In this document: positions 57,231 through 63,740 of the stretch, piece by piece
Numbering within the stretch: position 1 is the stretch's first letter
Layout of the letters: every line of letters starts with the position of its first letter
Assembly (NCBI RefSeq): GCF_022024115.1
Contig: NZ_CP091792.1
Location: 2,294,001-2,358,000, forward strand
DNA length: 64,000 nt
Source of the DNA: Prevotella communis
GTDB lineage: Bacteria; Bacteroidota; Bacteroidia; Bacteroidales; Bacteroidaceae
Reading direction: 5' to 3'
Position numbers and translations under genes: made by a program
The notes under the pieces: model-generated
What the model was told of the DNA's origin: nothing
The model's input: only the letters and a program-made list of their open reading frames with translations
Database searches by the model: none

Positions 57231-57691
57231 TACGCTGTGCGCCTGTCCTCAACGGCATTTTTATACGCCTCCATCAGTTGCAGCACCCGCTGCTTGGCAC
57301 CCTGCTGCGCCCATTTGTCCACATGCAGGCGCATATACGGATTATTTCTGAACGTATTCGACAGCAACCCCTCCTGACAATGGAAGTCGCGCTCAAACTG
57401 CCTCATATTATTGGCATAGCCGTAGCAGTCGCGACACGTGCAGAAGATGACCGCCAGCGCACTGTCGCCCCAGAAGTATTGACGCACACTGTCTACACAT
57501 GTCGCCAGCGTCGCTACATCGGGCTGCTCATCATCCTGAGGCGCGTCTGGCGTCTTTGGCTCCGGCACGTGCTGGTTGACCGTCGCCCCGGGCATGGCAA
57601 ACACACAGCCGCGGATATTGCCGTTGAATACCTGACAGTTTGAGCCAGGCTCAAAATTGTTCACAACATTTTTCTGATTGTCTTTTTCCAT
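57230..57691 (-). CDS. Hypothetical protein with a QVFN motif at its N-terminus
   Basis: This 153-aa protein carries an N-terminal motif (NNFEPGSNCQVFNGNIRG, residues 11-28, then CVFAMPG) that also appears in the preceding gene product as NHFEAGSSSQVFNDRVSG. The middle is a Pro/Asp-rich linker and the C-terminal half is helical and Cys-rich (VIFCTCRDCYG). Its start overlaps the coiled-coil gene by 31 nt. The shared motif suggests that the two proteins use the same assembly module. I recognise no named family. Confidence 0.65.
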   Translation of the reverse strand: MEKDNQKNVVNNFEPGSNCQVFNGNIRGCVFAMPGATVNQHVPEPKTPDAPQDDEQPDVATLATCVDSVRQYFWGDSALAVIFCTCRDCYGYANNMRQFERDFHCQEGLLSNTFRNNPYMRLHVDKWAQQGAKQRVLQLMEAYKNAVEDRRTA

Positions 57692-58167
57692 TTTTTCTTG
57701 TTCTTTTTGATATCGTTACGTTTCTTGTTATTCTTATTCCTGTCGCTCTGGACTTTGCCAAACTTACCGCTCACCCGGTCGTTGAACACCTGCGAACTGC
57801 TGCCCGCCTCGAAGTGGTTGTGAATCTCCATAGGCTTCGCACGCACCTCCGTCTCCAGGTGCTGTCGCTCCGTCTCCAGATGCTGGTTTCTCGCCTCCAG
57901 CAGTTGCCGTTGCAGGTCGTCTATCTCCTGTTGGTGCTGACGGCGCAGATCTTCTATCTCCTGATCCCGCTGCTCCAGCTGCTCGTTCAGGTCGTCCACC
58001 TCCGCCTGCAGCCGCTCGTTCTCGGCCTGGATATCGCCAATCACCTCCGTGGCCCGTGCCAGTCCGTCCAGCATTTTCATCTGTTCCATCATTCTTTCGC
58101 GCTCCCTGTCGAGCGCACGCCTGGCGCCATCGCTCCAATCTCTCAGTTCGTCAAAATTTACGTCCAT
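57661..58167 (-). CDS. Coiled-coil protein with a QVFN motif
   Basis: This 168-aa protein has an uninterrupted charged coiled-coil at about 20-110 (IEDLRRQHQQEIDDLQRQLL within it), then the motif NHFEAGSSSQVFNDRVSG at residues 117-134 and a Lys-rich C-terminal tail (about 140-168) that could bind nucleic acid. The same motif lies at the N-terminus of the next gene product. Structural or scaffold roles are possible. It overlaps a 29-codon membrane-peptide frame by 17 nt. Confidence 0.7.
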   Translation of the reverse strand: MDVNFDELRDWSDGARRALDRERERMMEQMKMLDGLARATEVIGDIQAENERLQAEVDDLNEQLEQRDQEIEDLRRQHQQEIDDLQRQLLEARNQHLETERQHLETEVRAKPMEIHNHFEAGSSSQVFNDRVSGKFGKVQSDRNKNNKKRNDIKKNKKKWKKTIRKML

Positions 58168-58240
58168 TCTCTTCTAAGAATTTATAGTCCGTGAATATTA
58201 CCACTACCGCAATGATATAAATCCAAAAAATCGCATCCAT
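58151..58240 (-). CDS. Small membrane peptide (29 aa)
   Basis: The frame MDAIFWIYIIAVVVIF (and 13 more residues, ending ENGRKF) is one predicted membrane helix followed by a short charged tail. It starts 41 nt after a minus-strand TATATTTG promoter box (near 58281-58288), with an AACATTAAGATT leader like those of other genes here, and overlaps the start of the coiled-coil gene by 17 nt, consistent with coupled translation. It is too short for confident assignment. Confidence 0.5.
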   Translation of the reverse strand: MDAIFWIYIIAVVVIFTDYKFLEENGRKF

Positions 58241-58294
58241 AATCTTAATGTTTTTAGTTCGACATATATTGATTTCGGATTGCAAATATACAAC

Positions 58295-58325
58295 AGAGGG
58301 TGTCCCAGAAACCGGGGACACCCTC
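58295..58325 (-). terminator. Strong hairpin after the WYL gene
   Basis: GAGGGTGTCCC pairs with GGGACACCCTC (11 bp) with a loop of seven to eight bases. The T-run on the minus strand is poor, and a TATATTTG box follows immediately, so it could be a terminator at a promoter boundary. Confidence 0.6.
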
Positions 58326-58332
58326 TTGAGAT

Positions 58333-59214
58333 TTAATATCTATTAAGCATTTCTTTTATGATTTTACACATTTTAAGGCGAAGTTCAGGCGGGTCGACCA
58401 CTTCCACGCCATGGTCGTATTTCAGCAGTTCGCCTAGGAAGTCGGGCGTGGGCCTGACGTCGAGCGTAAAGTCGGTATAGGCCTCGGTCGTGTCTGCCAC
58501 CCGCTGCGAGTGGTGAAGTGGCAGCGTGCGCAGGTAGTTGGCCGTCTTGCCGTAGGCACGCACCACCACGTGCGTCAGCGGCGTTGTCTCGTCGGTCAGC
58601 ACACCGTAGTATTCGCCGAAGTACTGCTCTGACGAGAAGTCGGCAGGCATCACGAAGGTCTCGTCGGTCATCTCTACCGACAGCATGCGGTCCAGCGAGT
58701 AGGTAGCCATGTGGTGGCCCGTAAACACCAGCAGATACCAGCGACGTCCCCACAGCTTCAGCACGTAGGGCTCCACCGTCTTCTCGCTCACCTCACAGCC
58801 GAAGCGCTGGTAGCGCATGTGCAGGCGGCGGTTCAGTCTGATGGCCTTGATTATCATCGGCAGGAACTGCTCGCCCTCGGGCACGCTCTCCAGAATGATG
58901 CGGTCCTTCACCGTCGAACTGTCGGCCAGTGCCACGTTCACCGTCATCGTCGACAGCAGCCAACTCTCAATCGAATGGTCGGCCAGCTCGCCCGGGTTCG
59001 AGAAATAATACTGGTACTTCTCGTCGCACTCCATCATCAGGCCAAACAACTCGAAGATTTTGTCACGATAGCGGTTGAACGACGAGCGATAGAGCGTGTC
59101 GCCCATCTTGTCGGCCGTCCATTTCTCCTGCAGCGCCTTCAGCGTGAGGCGCTCGTTCTGCCTGATGGTCGTTATCAGCCACAGGCACTGTCGTATTGTG
59201 TTGCTTTGATACAT
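58333..59214 (-). CDS. WYL-domain transcriptional regulator
   Basis: This 293-aa protein has an N-terminal winged-helix-like region (about 1-80), a WYL domain (about 130-210, with the WRWYLLVF core as GRRWYLLVFTGHH) and a C-terminal WCX-type region (about 225-293). WYL regulators sense small ligands or nucleic acids and are common next to phage-defence and mobile-element genes. Three 10-bp-spaced ACTAG repeats lie just upstream of the ATG and may be its own operator. Confidence 0.88.
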   Translation of the reverse strand: MYQSNTIRQCLWLITTIRQNERLTLKALQEKWTADKMGDTLYRSSFNRYRDKIFELFGLMMECDEKYQYYFSNPGELADHSIESWLLSTMTVNVALADSSTVKDRIILESVPEGEQFLPMIIKAIRLNRRLHMRYQRFGCEVSEKTVEPYVLKLWGRRWYLLVFTGHHMATYSLDRMLSVEMTDETFVMPADFSSEQYFGEYYGVLTDETTPLTHVVVRAYGKTANYLRTLPLHHSQRVADTTEAYTDFTLDVRPTPDFLGELLKYDHGVEVVDPPELRLKMCKIIKEMLNRY

Positions 59215-59224
59215 AGTATTTGAT

Positions 59225-59251
59225 TCTAGTTGAGACTAGTCAAAACTAGTT
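59225..59251 (-). promoter_or_regulatory. Candidate operator: three ACTAG repeats at 10-bp spacing
   Basis: On the minus strand the leader reads ACTAGTTTTG, ACTAGTCTCA, ACTAGAATC, one turn of helix apart, 11 nt before the WYL start. The spacing suits side-by-side binding of a regulator. There is no direct evidence for binding. Confidence 0.4.
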
Positions 59252-59255
59252 TCCT

Positions 59256-59969
59256 TTATCCTCTTCTCTTTTCCCTTTCCTGCCGCAGCAGCACCTCCAG
59301 ATGGCGCTTCTCATTGAGAAGCTGCTCAATGCGCTGCTCCAGGATAGGCACCTGCTGACGCAGGCTCTTGTTCTCTTCCCTCAGCCGCTGCAGGTCTTCG
59401 TCTATGCCCTTTCTGTAGCCCGTGCGGGCCGCATACATACGCTCCTTGATGCCACCCTGAGTGACAAACTGCTTATCAAGGCCACTCAGATAGGTCTTCA
59501 TCATCTTGTCTGTCATGTGCAGCAGGGTCAGCGCCACGTTGCATTGCTCCTCGTCGCCCCACCGTTCAAAATAGGGTTCATAGTCGCTCACTTTATTATG
59601 CTGCCTGCAAAACTTCAGCAGCGTGTCGTAGCGGGGATTACCACTATCCCACACGGTAAGATGACGCGTGCAGAGGTAGTCCTCATAGTCTGCGCGCAGT
59701 TCCTTTAGCGACGAGCGTGCCACATTCAGCAGTTTCAGCTGCAGCTCTGTGGATGTCATGCCATCGGCAAATCCCTCTATGATATTCTGCTTTCCCGAGC
59801 GTGCCGCCTGTATCATCTGATCTACAGTGCGGTCAGCCTTAGCAGGCAGGAAGCGCTTGGCAAAATGATATGTCAGCGCATATAGCACCTCTGTCTTCTG
59901 ATAAAAGAAGAGGTCCTGGTATTGCACCTCGTTCTGCAACACCTTCGGAATTTCCTTATCCTTGTCCAT
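59256..59969 (-). CDS. Four-helix-bundle suffix-domain protein
   Basis: This 237-aa protein has a four-helix-bundle S23/IVS-like domain (about 10-190, beginning YQDLFFYQKTEVLYALTYHF and with ARSSLKELRADYEDYL) followed by a C-terminal coiled-coil (about 195-237, RLREENKSLRQQVPILEQRI). Such proteins are frequent near mobile genes in Bacteroidetes. Their function is unknown. It begins after the terminator-promoter element at 60009-60051 and is followed 41 nt later by the WYL gene. Confidence 0.82.
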   Translation of the reverse strand: MDKDKEIPKVLQNEVQYQDLFFYQKTEVLYALTYHFAKRFLPAKADRTVDQMIQAARSGKQNIIEGFADGMTSTELQLKLLNVARSSLKELRADYEDYLCTRHLTVWDSGNPRYDTLLKFCRQHNKVSDYEPYFERWGDEEQCNVALTLLHMTDKMMKTYLSGLDKQFVTQGGIKERMYAARTGYRKGIDEDLQRLREENKSLRQQVPILEQRIEQLLNEKRHLEVLLRQEREKRRG

Positions 59970-60008
59970 TTTTACCTTTTTACCTTAATAGAACCAATAA
60001 TTTACCTG

Positions 60009-60056
60009 CAAAGGTACAAAAAAATCCCGCTCTGTTTGTGGATAGAACGGGAAAAA
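60009..60056 (-). promoter_or_regulatory. Terminator-promoter module, copy 1
   Basis: Read leftwards, the hairpin CCCG..CGGG (60026-60051) and its T-run end the SusD-like gene, and TACCTTTG (60009-60016) immediately follows as the -7 box of the four-helix-bundle gene. The sequence is near-identical to 62305-62350. Confidence 0.85.
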
Positions 60057-60082
60057 TATTTATAAAAAAATTGAATCGAATC

Positions 60083-61822
60083 CTAGTATCCGGGATTTTG
60101 TGTGATATTGGGATTTGACATGATATCCACATAAGGAATTGGCATCAGTAACTCATAGTCGAAACAACCCGTAACAGATTGTGCCTGACCTAAACGCTTA
60201 AGAGCAGCCCAGTACCCAAAGTCGGCATAGGTGTATTTCTTCCATTCTGCAGCAACACCCTCTGGGCCTGAAGTGGCACCTCCATCACCTAATGAAACGT
60301 TAGTCTCCAATACTAATCCATCCTTACTGCCTGTAATTTCATACAGATACAACTGATGATGGGTGATAGTATAAACAGGGATATATGGTCCCGAGCTAGC
60401 TTGAGCCATTGCCCAGATAACAGGTCTTTCCATAGTTTGAAGAACAGACCTCGTCTGATAGATATACGAATCCTTGTCTATCTGGCTCAACGTATTCTGA
60501 GCCGCGCTTTTGCTCCCCAAAGTCAGTTCAATCTCTGCTTTTAGCATCTTGCCGGCATCCTTGTTGAAATAAAGTTTTCCTTCATTCTGATAATTACTTT
60601 CAGGGAGATTGCCCAAAGCATTGCAGATATCGCTGTATGCCAGTTGAAAGACTTCACTTTGGCTGCGTTGCGGTATGTTGCTGGCTTGTTCTGAAGACAT
60701 GATTGCCTGAGTGATAACGGGGACGTTACCCCACAGCATGCCAAGGTTATAATAGATAAAGGCCCTGATGGCTCTCACTTCTGCTAAAAATTGCGTAACC
60801 TGCTGATTTAGTTGAAGATCACCTCGTTCTGCCATCTCTAGAGTGTAGTTGATTCTGTTTATGGTGCTATAAGCTGCCTGCCATGTATTGCTGACTACAG
60901 GACTCTGGGCAGATATCTGGTGTACTGTGTTAGGGGTTGATCTGGTTGCCTCCAATTGCAGTTGTCCCTCAACAAATGATGCGCAACTGGCATAAATAGG
61001 AGCACGGAGCGCAACAATATTTGACTGATAATCCTCCGTAATAGCATCCATGCTTTGATACACCACTTTGGTTAACACGACAGTTGCCTTGAGCTCGTCA
61101 TCAAGTGTGCCCTCCATGCGCACGCTTATGGTACTATCTTTCTGCGAGAGCAAGGTGTAGACATACATCGGCTCGCTCGTCTGCTTATGATAGGTCTCTA
61201 TTCTGCCGTTTTTGATGAGCCATGCGTCCTCCATAGAGTGGAAACCTACGCACGAACCGTCTTTCTTAAATGAGATTTCCTTATCCTTTTGGATATATGA
61301 GTTTCTGCCCTTTTCGATAGTAAAGTCCTTGACCTTCCATGAGAAGTCTCCTGCAATCAAATCATCAGTAAACGTCAACACAGGCTGGACGACACCGCTA
61401 TCATCATCACTCTCACGGTCGAAATAATACTTAAAGGTGACGCCATTGTTTGCAGCACCCTCCCATATCATTCTTTTCCCGCTGAAGGTCACGGTAATAA
61501 CAAAAGTGCCTCCGTTGTTGCTTTTGACCGTAACGGTGTTGCCATTGACAGAATAGGTGCCAGTATAGCCAAAGGATTGGGCGGTAGATGTATAAGTACC
61601 GCCTGCGTTGATTGTCACCTCTTTACCCACCATCAGGCCATCATAAGAATGACCTTGCTGCGTGTCGGTACTCTTAACGCACATCCATGTACCGATAGCT
61701 TTACTGATGAGTTCGCCATCAGAAATGACCTCAGTCTTCTCATCGTCGTCACCGCATGATACCATCGTAGGTATCATTAATGTCGCGAGCAAAAGAACGC
61801 ACAAAAGTTTGAAATGTTTCAT
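60083..61822 (-). CDS. Lipoprotein: two lipocalin-like domains fused to a SusD/RagB-type domain
   Basis: This 579-aa protein has a lipobox ending at Cys23 (PTMVSCGDD). Two lipocalin-like beta-barrel repeats follow (about 35-135, IGTWMCVKS...; about 140-245, GDFSWKVKDF...). The C-terminal 310 residues are SusD-like (EVRAIRAFIYYNLGMLWGN, ending LLMPIPYVDIMSNPNITQNPGY split, the typical SusD C-terminus). SusD proteins bind glycans on the cell surface with a SusC porin. No susC is adjacent, and the SusD part lacks the normal N-terminus. It may be a fused orphan surface-binding protein. Confidence 0.85.
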   Translation of the reverse strand: MKHFKLLCVLLLATLMIPTMVSCGDDDEKTEVISDGELISKAIGTWMCVKSTDTQQGHSYDGLMVGKEVTINAGGTYTSTAQSFGYTGTYSVNGNTVTVKSNNGGTFVITVTFSGKRMIWEGAANNGVTFKYYFDRESDDDSGVVQPVLTFTDDLIAGDFSWKVKDFTIEKGRNSYIQKDKEISFKKDGSCVGFHSMEDAWLIKNGRIETYHKQTSEPMYVYTLLSQKDSTISVRMEGTLDDELKATVVLTKVVYQSMDAITEDYQSNIVALRAPIYASCASFVEGQLQLEATRSTPNTVHQISAQSPVVSNTWQAAYSTINRINYTLEMAERGDLQLNQQVTQFLAEVRAIRAFIYYNLGMLWGNVPVITQAIMSSEQASNIPQRSQSEVFQLAYSDICNALGNLPESNYQNEGKLYFNKDAGKMLKAEIELTLGSKSAAQNTLSQIDKDSYIYQTRSVLQTMERPVIWAMAQASSGPYIPVYTITHHQLYLYEITGSKDGLVLETNVSLGDGGATSGPEGVAAEWKKYTYADFGYWAALKRLGQAQSVTGCFDYELLMPIPYVDIMSNPNITQNPGY

Positions 61823-61833
61823 ATCTTTCTCTG

Positions 61834-62274
61834 TTAAAAATCAGTATTACACCATTCGTAAGCATTACTTAGCCAAATACCAACTTGCTTGCTTCGGTCT
61901 AATTGAAGATATAATTTATTGGGCACACCTTCTTGGGTAATCTTCTGAATCGTACCTTTATACTTCGTAGGTATTCCATATGTAACAAAGGTGACATCAA
62001 TGTTTGTACCCGATAGAACATAGGACATTGTATCTTGGTTGCAGACCCAAGAATCTACAACTTGTTGTGTAATCAAATGTCCGTTTCGGAACTTAATATA
62101 TAGATTCTCATATTTAAATGATGGGACAGATTCCAATTCAGCTTTAGTAATATCGCAATAAACTGGGGTGTTGTCTATCCTATCATCGTCACCGCACCCA
62201 CTGATTAATGACATAAGCATCATTGGCAATGCCAAAAGGAGGAACCTCTTCATAATAAGTTGTAGATTTTTCAT
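61834..62274 (-). CDS. Hypothetical lipoprotein
   Basis: This 146-aa lipoprotein has a signal peptide and lipobox ending in SLISGCGDDD. The mature part is a small beta-rich domain (TKYKGTIQKITQEGVPN) that I cannot assign. An internal ATG (MKRFLLL, at 62253) is also plausible, but 62274 lies at a reasonable distance from the -7 box at 62305-62312. It is 11 nt upstream of the SusD-like gene and shares its GCGDDD/SCGDDD anchor style, so both are likely co-expressed on the surface. Confidence 0.7.
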   Translation of the reverse strand: MKNLQLIMKRFLLLALPMMLMSLISGCGDDDRIDNTPVYCDITKAELESVPSFKYENLYIKFRNGHLITQQVVDSWVCNQDTMSYVLSGTNIDVTFVTYGIPTKYKGTIQKITQEGVPNKLYLQLDRSKQVGIWLSNAYEWCNTDF

Positions 62275-62304
62275 ATTATCGGTATCAAATACTTATATTT
62301 TTTG

Positions 62305-62350
62305 CAAAGGTACAAAAAATCCCGCTCTATTTGTGGTAGAACGGGAAAAA
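62305..62350 (-). promoter_or_regulatory. Terminator-promoter module, copy 2
   Basis: Read leftwards, the hairpin CCCG..CGGG (62321-62345) with its T-run precedes TACCTTTG (62305-62312), the -7 box of the lipoprotein gene. No leftward gene exists upstream for the hairpin to terminate, so this copy looks like a duplicate of 60009-60056. Confidence 0.85.
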
Positions 62351-62418
62351 AATTTAAAAAATGTTTTTGCAGTTATGAATCATAGGACGCCTAGTGGCTT
62401 TTTATCATTTTACAATCT

Positions 62419-62452
62419 GTGGTCATTTGGTCAAGGTCATTTGGTCAAAATC
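62419..62452 (+). repeat. Left array, locus 2 (34-bp copy also at 53045-53078)
   Basis: Units GGTCATTT and GGTCAA alternate. The array lies opposite 62537-62567 across an AT-rich palindrome, in the 500-base stretch between the lipoprotein gene and the HU-like gene, which has no coding content. Confidence 0.92.
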
Positions 62453-62476
62453 AATTTCGGGAACGCGGTCATTGCT

Positions 62477-62511
62477 CACTATATATAAATATAAATATTT
62501 ATATTATAGTG
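62477..62511. repeat. AT-rich near-palindrome, locus 2
   Basis: CACTATATATAAATAT and ATATTTATATTATAGTG mirror each other with one extra T. Only four of 35 bases are G or C. Its centre (62494) is the midpoint between the two arrays. Confidence 0.9.
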
Positions 62512-62536
62512 GCGGATTTTGACAGTCAGTTTTCGA

Positions 62537-62567
62537 TTTTGACAAATGACCAAATGACCAAATGACC
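62537..62567 (-). repeat. Right array, locus 2
   Basis: TTTTGAC is followed by three tandem AAATGACC units at 8-bp period, the reverse-complement character of the left array. Confidence 0.92.
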
Positions 62568-62633
62568 GCGCAAGACACAAAAATAGACAAAATAATCTTG
62601 GATATGTATTCGTAGACCGCAATGGAAATGTAG

Positions 62634-62641
62634 TACCTTTG
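62634..62641 (+). promoter_or_regulatory. -7 box of the HU-like gene
   Basis: TACCTTTG lies 140 bp right of the palindrome centre of locus 2. The -33 position reads TTCG, a weak match. It starts a leader of about 125 nt. Confidence 0.7.
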
Positions 62642-62655
62642 CATTGTCAAAAATG

Positions 62656-62721
62656 AGCAACACGCCGTATCGCTGACAGCAAAACGCCGGCTCGCTGAAA
62701 GCAACACGCCGTTTCTCTCAA
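62656..62721 (+). repeat. Three tandem 22-bp repeats in the HU-like gene leader
   Basis: The units (62656-62677, 62678-62699, 62700-62721) begin AGCAACACGCCG, AGCAAAACGCCG and AGCAACACGCCG. They fall inside the predicted untranslated leader. Confidence 0.9.
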
Positions 62722-62774
62722 AACGACACAAATAAATCTCAAATCTCAAACCTTAAACCTCAAAATTAAAAACT

Positions 62775-63326
62775 ATGGGAACAATTGAAATTAAGAAGGT
62801 GGAACGCAAGGTGACTGTGGGCAAGAAGGGCGAGCAGCGCCAGCAGGTGAAGAAGACCTACGGTAAGATTATCTATCGCGGCACGCTGCGACTCACCGAC
62901 ATGGCCGAGCACATCATGAAGCACGGCAGTATCTATACCGAGGACGTGGTCATCGGTGTGATCACCAAGCTGAAGAGCTGCATGCAGGAGATGCTGGCCG
63001 ACGGCTACAAGGTGAAGCTCGACGGCATCGGAACCCTCTACCCTGTCCTCACCTCCAAGGGCGTCAGCGACGCGAAGGACTTCAGCGCATCCGAGAATGT
63101 CACCCGCTTGGGCATCGCCTTCCTGGCCGACCAGAGCAAGAAGTCTGCCTACAAGGCTTCCGCCATGCGTCAGGGCGCTACGCTGAGCACCCAGCTCTAC
63201 AGCGAACTGACGGGTGAGGAGACGGAGAACGGAAACACGGAGTCAGGGAATAACGGAGGCACGGAGAACGGCGGCGGCAGTTCTAGCTCCGAATCCGGCA
63301 ACGGCGGCGGTCCCGTCAATCCTTAA
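62775..63326 (+). CDS. HU-like DNA-binding protein with a Gly/Ser/Asn-rich tail
   Basis: This 183-aa protein belongs to the HU-related group typical of Bacteroidetes: an N-terminal basic segment (KKVERKVTVGKKGEQRQQVK), the HU-like core (DMAEHIMKHGSIYTEDVVIG, then VKLDGIGTLYPVL) and a disordered tail (about 149-183) of Gly, Asn, Ser and Glu. It should bind DNA without strong sequence preference. It is preceded by the repeat locus at 62419-62567 and followed by the smalltalk gene, a pairing seen in related genomes. Confidence 0.9.
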   Translation: MGTIEIKKVERKVTVGKKGEQRQQVKKTYGKIIYRGTLRLTDMAEHIMKHGSIYTEDVVIGVITKLKSCMQEMLADGYKVKLDGIGTLYPVLTSKGVSDAKDFSASENVTRLGIAFLADQSKKSAYKASAMRQGATLSTQLYSELTGEETENGNTESGNNGGTENGGGSSSSESGNGGGPVNP

Positions 63327-63348
63327 GCCTCGCACAGAGGTGATAATC

Positions 63349-63508
63349 TCACACAGAAATCACGGAAATCACAGAAATGAGAATCGCCAGCGATTCTTTA
63401 TCCGCTGAATCCGATTAATCCGTGGTCGAAAGATTTCCGTGATTTCTATTTGCTTTGCAAATACTGGAGGCGCAGCCAATTTCTGTGATTTCTGTGATTT
63501 CTGTGTGA
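63349..63508. repeat. Inverted pair of 30-bp, 9-bp-period arrays
   Basis: The left arm at 63349-63378 (units AGAAATCAC, GGAAATCAC, AGAAAT) and the right arm at 63479-63508 (ATTTCTGTG three times) are complementary at 29 of 30 positions. The 100 bases between them contain the small hairpins GAATCGC/GCGATTC and ATTTGC/GCAAAT. No gene is seen here. Confidence 0.92.
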
Positions 63509-63565
63509 ACTTAAAATAATCAGCGTGAAATATTAATCAATCAGTGTGAAACCTAACCATTTAAA

Positions 63566-63667
63566 ATGATGAAGAACAAGACATTTTGGAAATTCGCAAT
63601 CCAGACAGCCATTAGTGTGCTGTCGGCCATCGCAACGGCACTGGGAGTGACCAGCTGCATGGCATGA
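63566..63667 (+). CDS. Smalltalk-family peptide (33 aa)
   Basis: The frame MMKNKTFWKFAIQTAISVLS then AIATALGVTSCMA has a basic start, one hydrophobic helix and a C-terminal SCM-type end, matching the short Bacteroidetes family named smalltalk protein, which is commonly found right after HU-like genes. Its function is unknown; the Cys and helix suggest a small membrane lipopeptide. The pattern and the neighbour support the call. Confidence 0.75.
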   Translation: MMKNKTFWKFAIQTAISVLSAIATALGVTSCMA

Positions 63668-63695
63668 GATTCATGACCGATGAATCGTGATGAGA

Positions 63696-63730
63696 AGGGG
63701 GAGCACCGCAGCAACGGTACTCCCCTCTCT
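63696..63730. terminator. Hairpin terminator between smalltalk and the GH28 gene
   Basis: GGGGAGCACCG and CGGTACTCCCC form a stem with one mismatch and a short loop. GTTTTTTA follows, which suits the plus-strand smalltalk transcript. Confidence 0.8.
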
Positions 63731-63740
63731 CTGTTTTTTA

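Noticed and set aside
60083..61822. A standard polysaccharide utilisation locus around the SusD-like gene.
   Set aside because: No SusC, no glycoside hydrolase in the operon and no sensor regulator next to it; the GH2 and GH28 genes nearby are in separate units.
62656..62721. Possible CRISPR array in the HU-like gene leader.
   Set aside because: Only three 22-bp units directly abut each other with no spacers, and no cas gene is in the window.
52211..63667. Complete prophage or conjugative element.
   Set aside because: No integrase, terminase, portal, capsid, tail, relaxase or tra gene, and no tRNA att site near the borders; only control and DNA-handling genes are seen.
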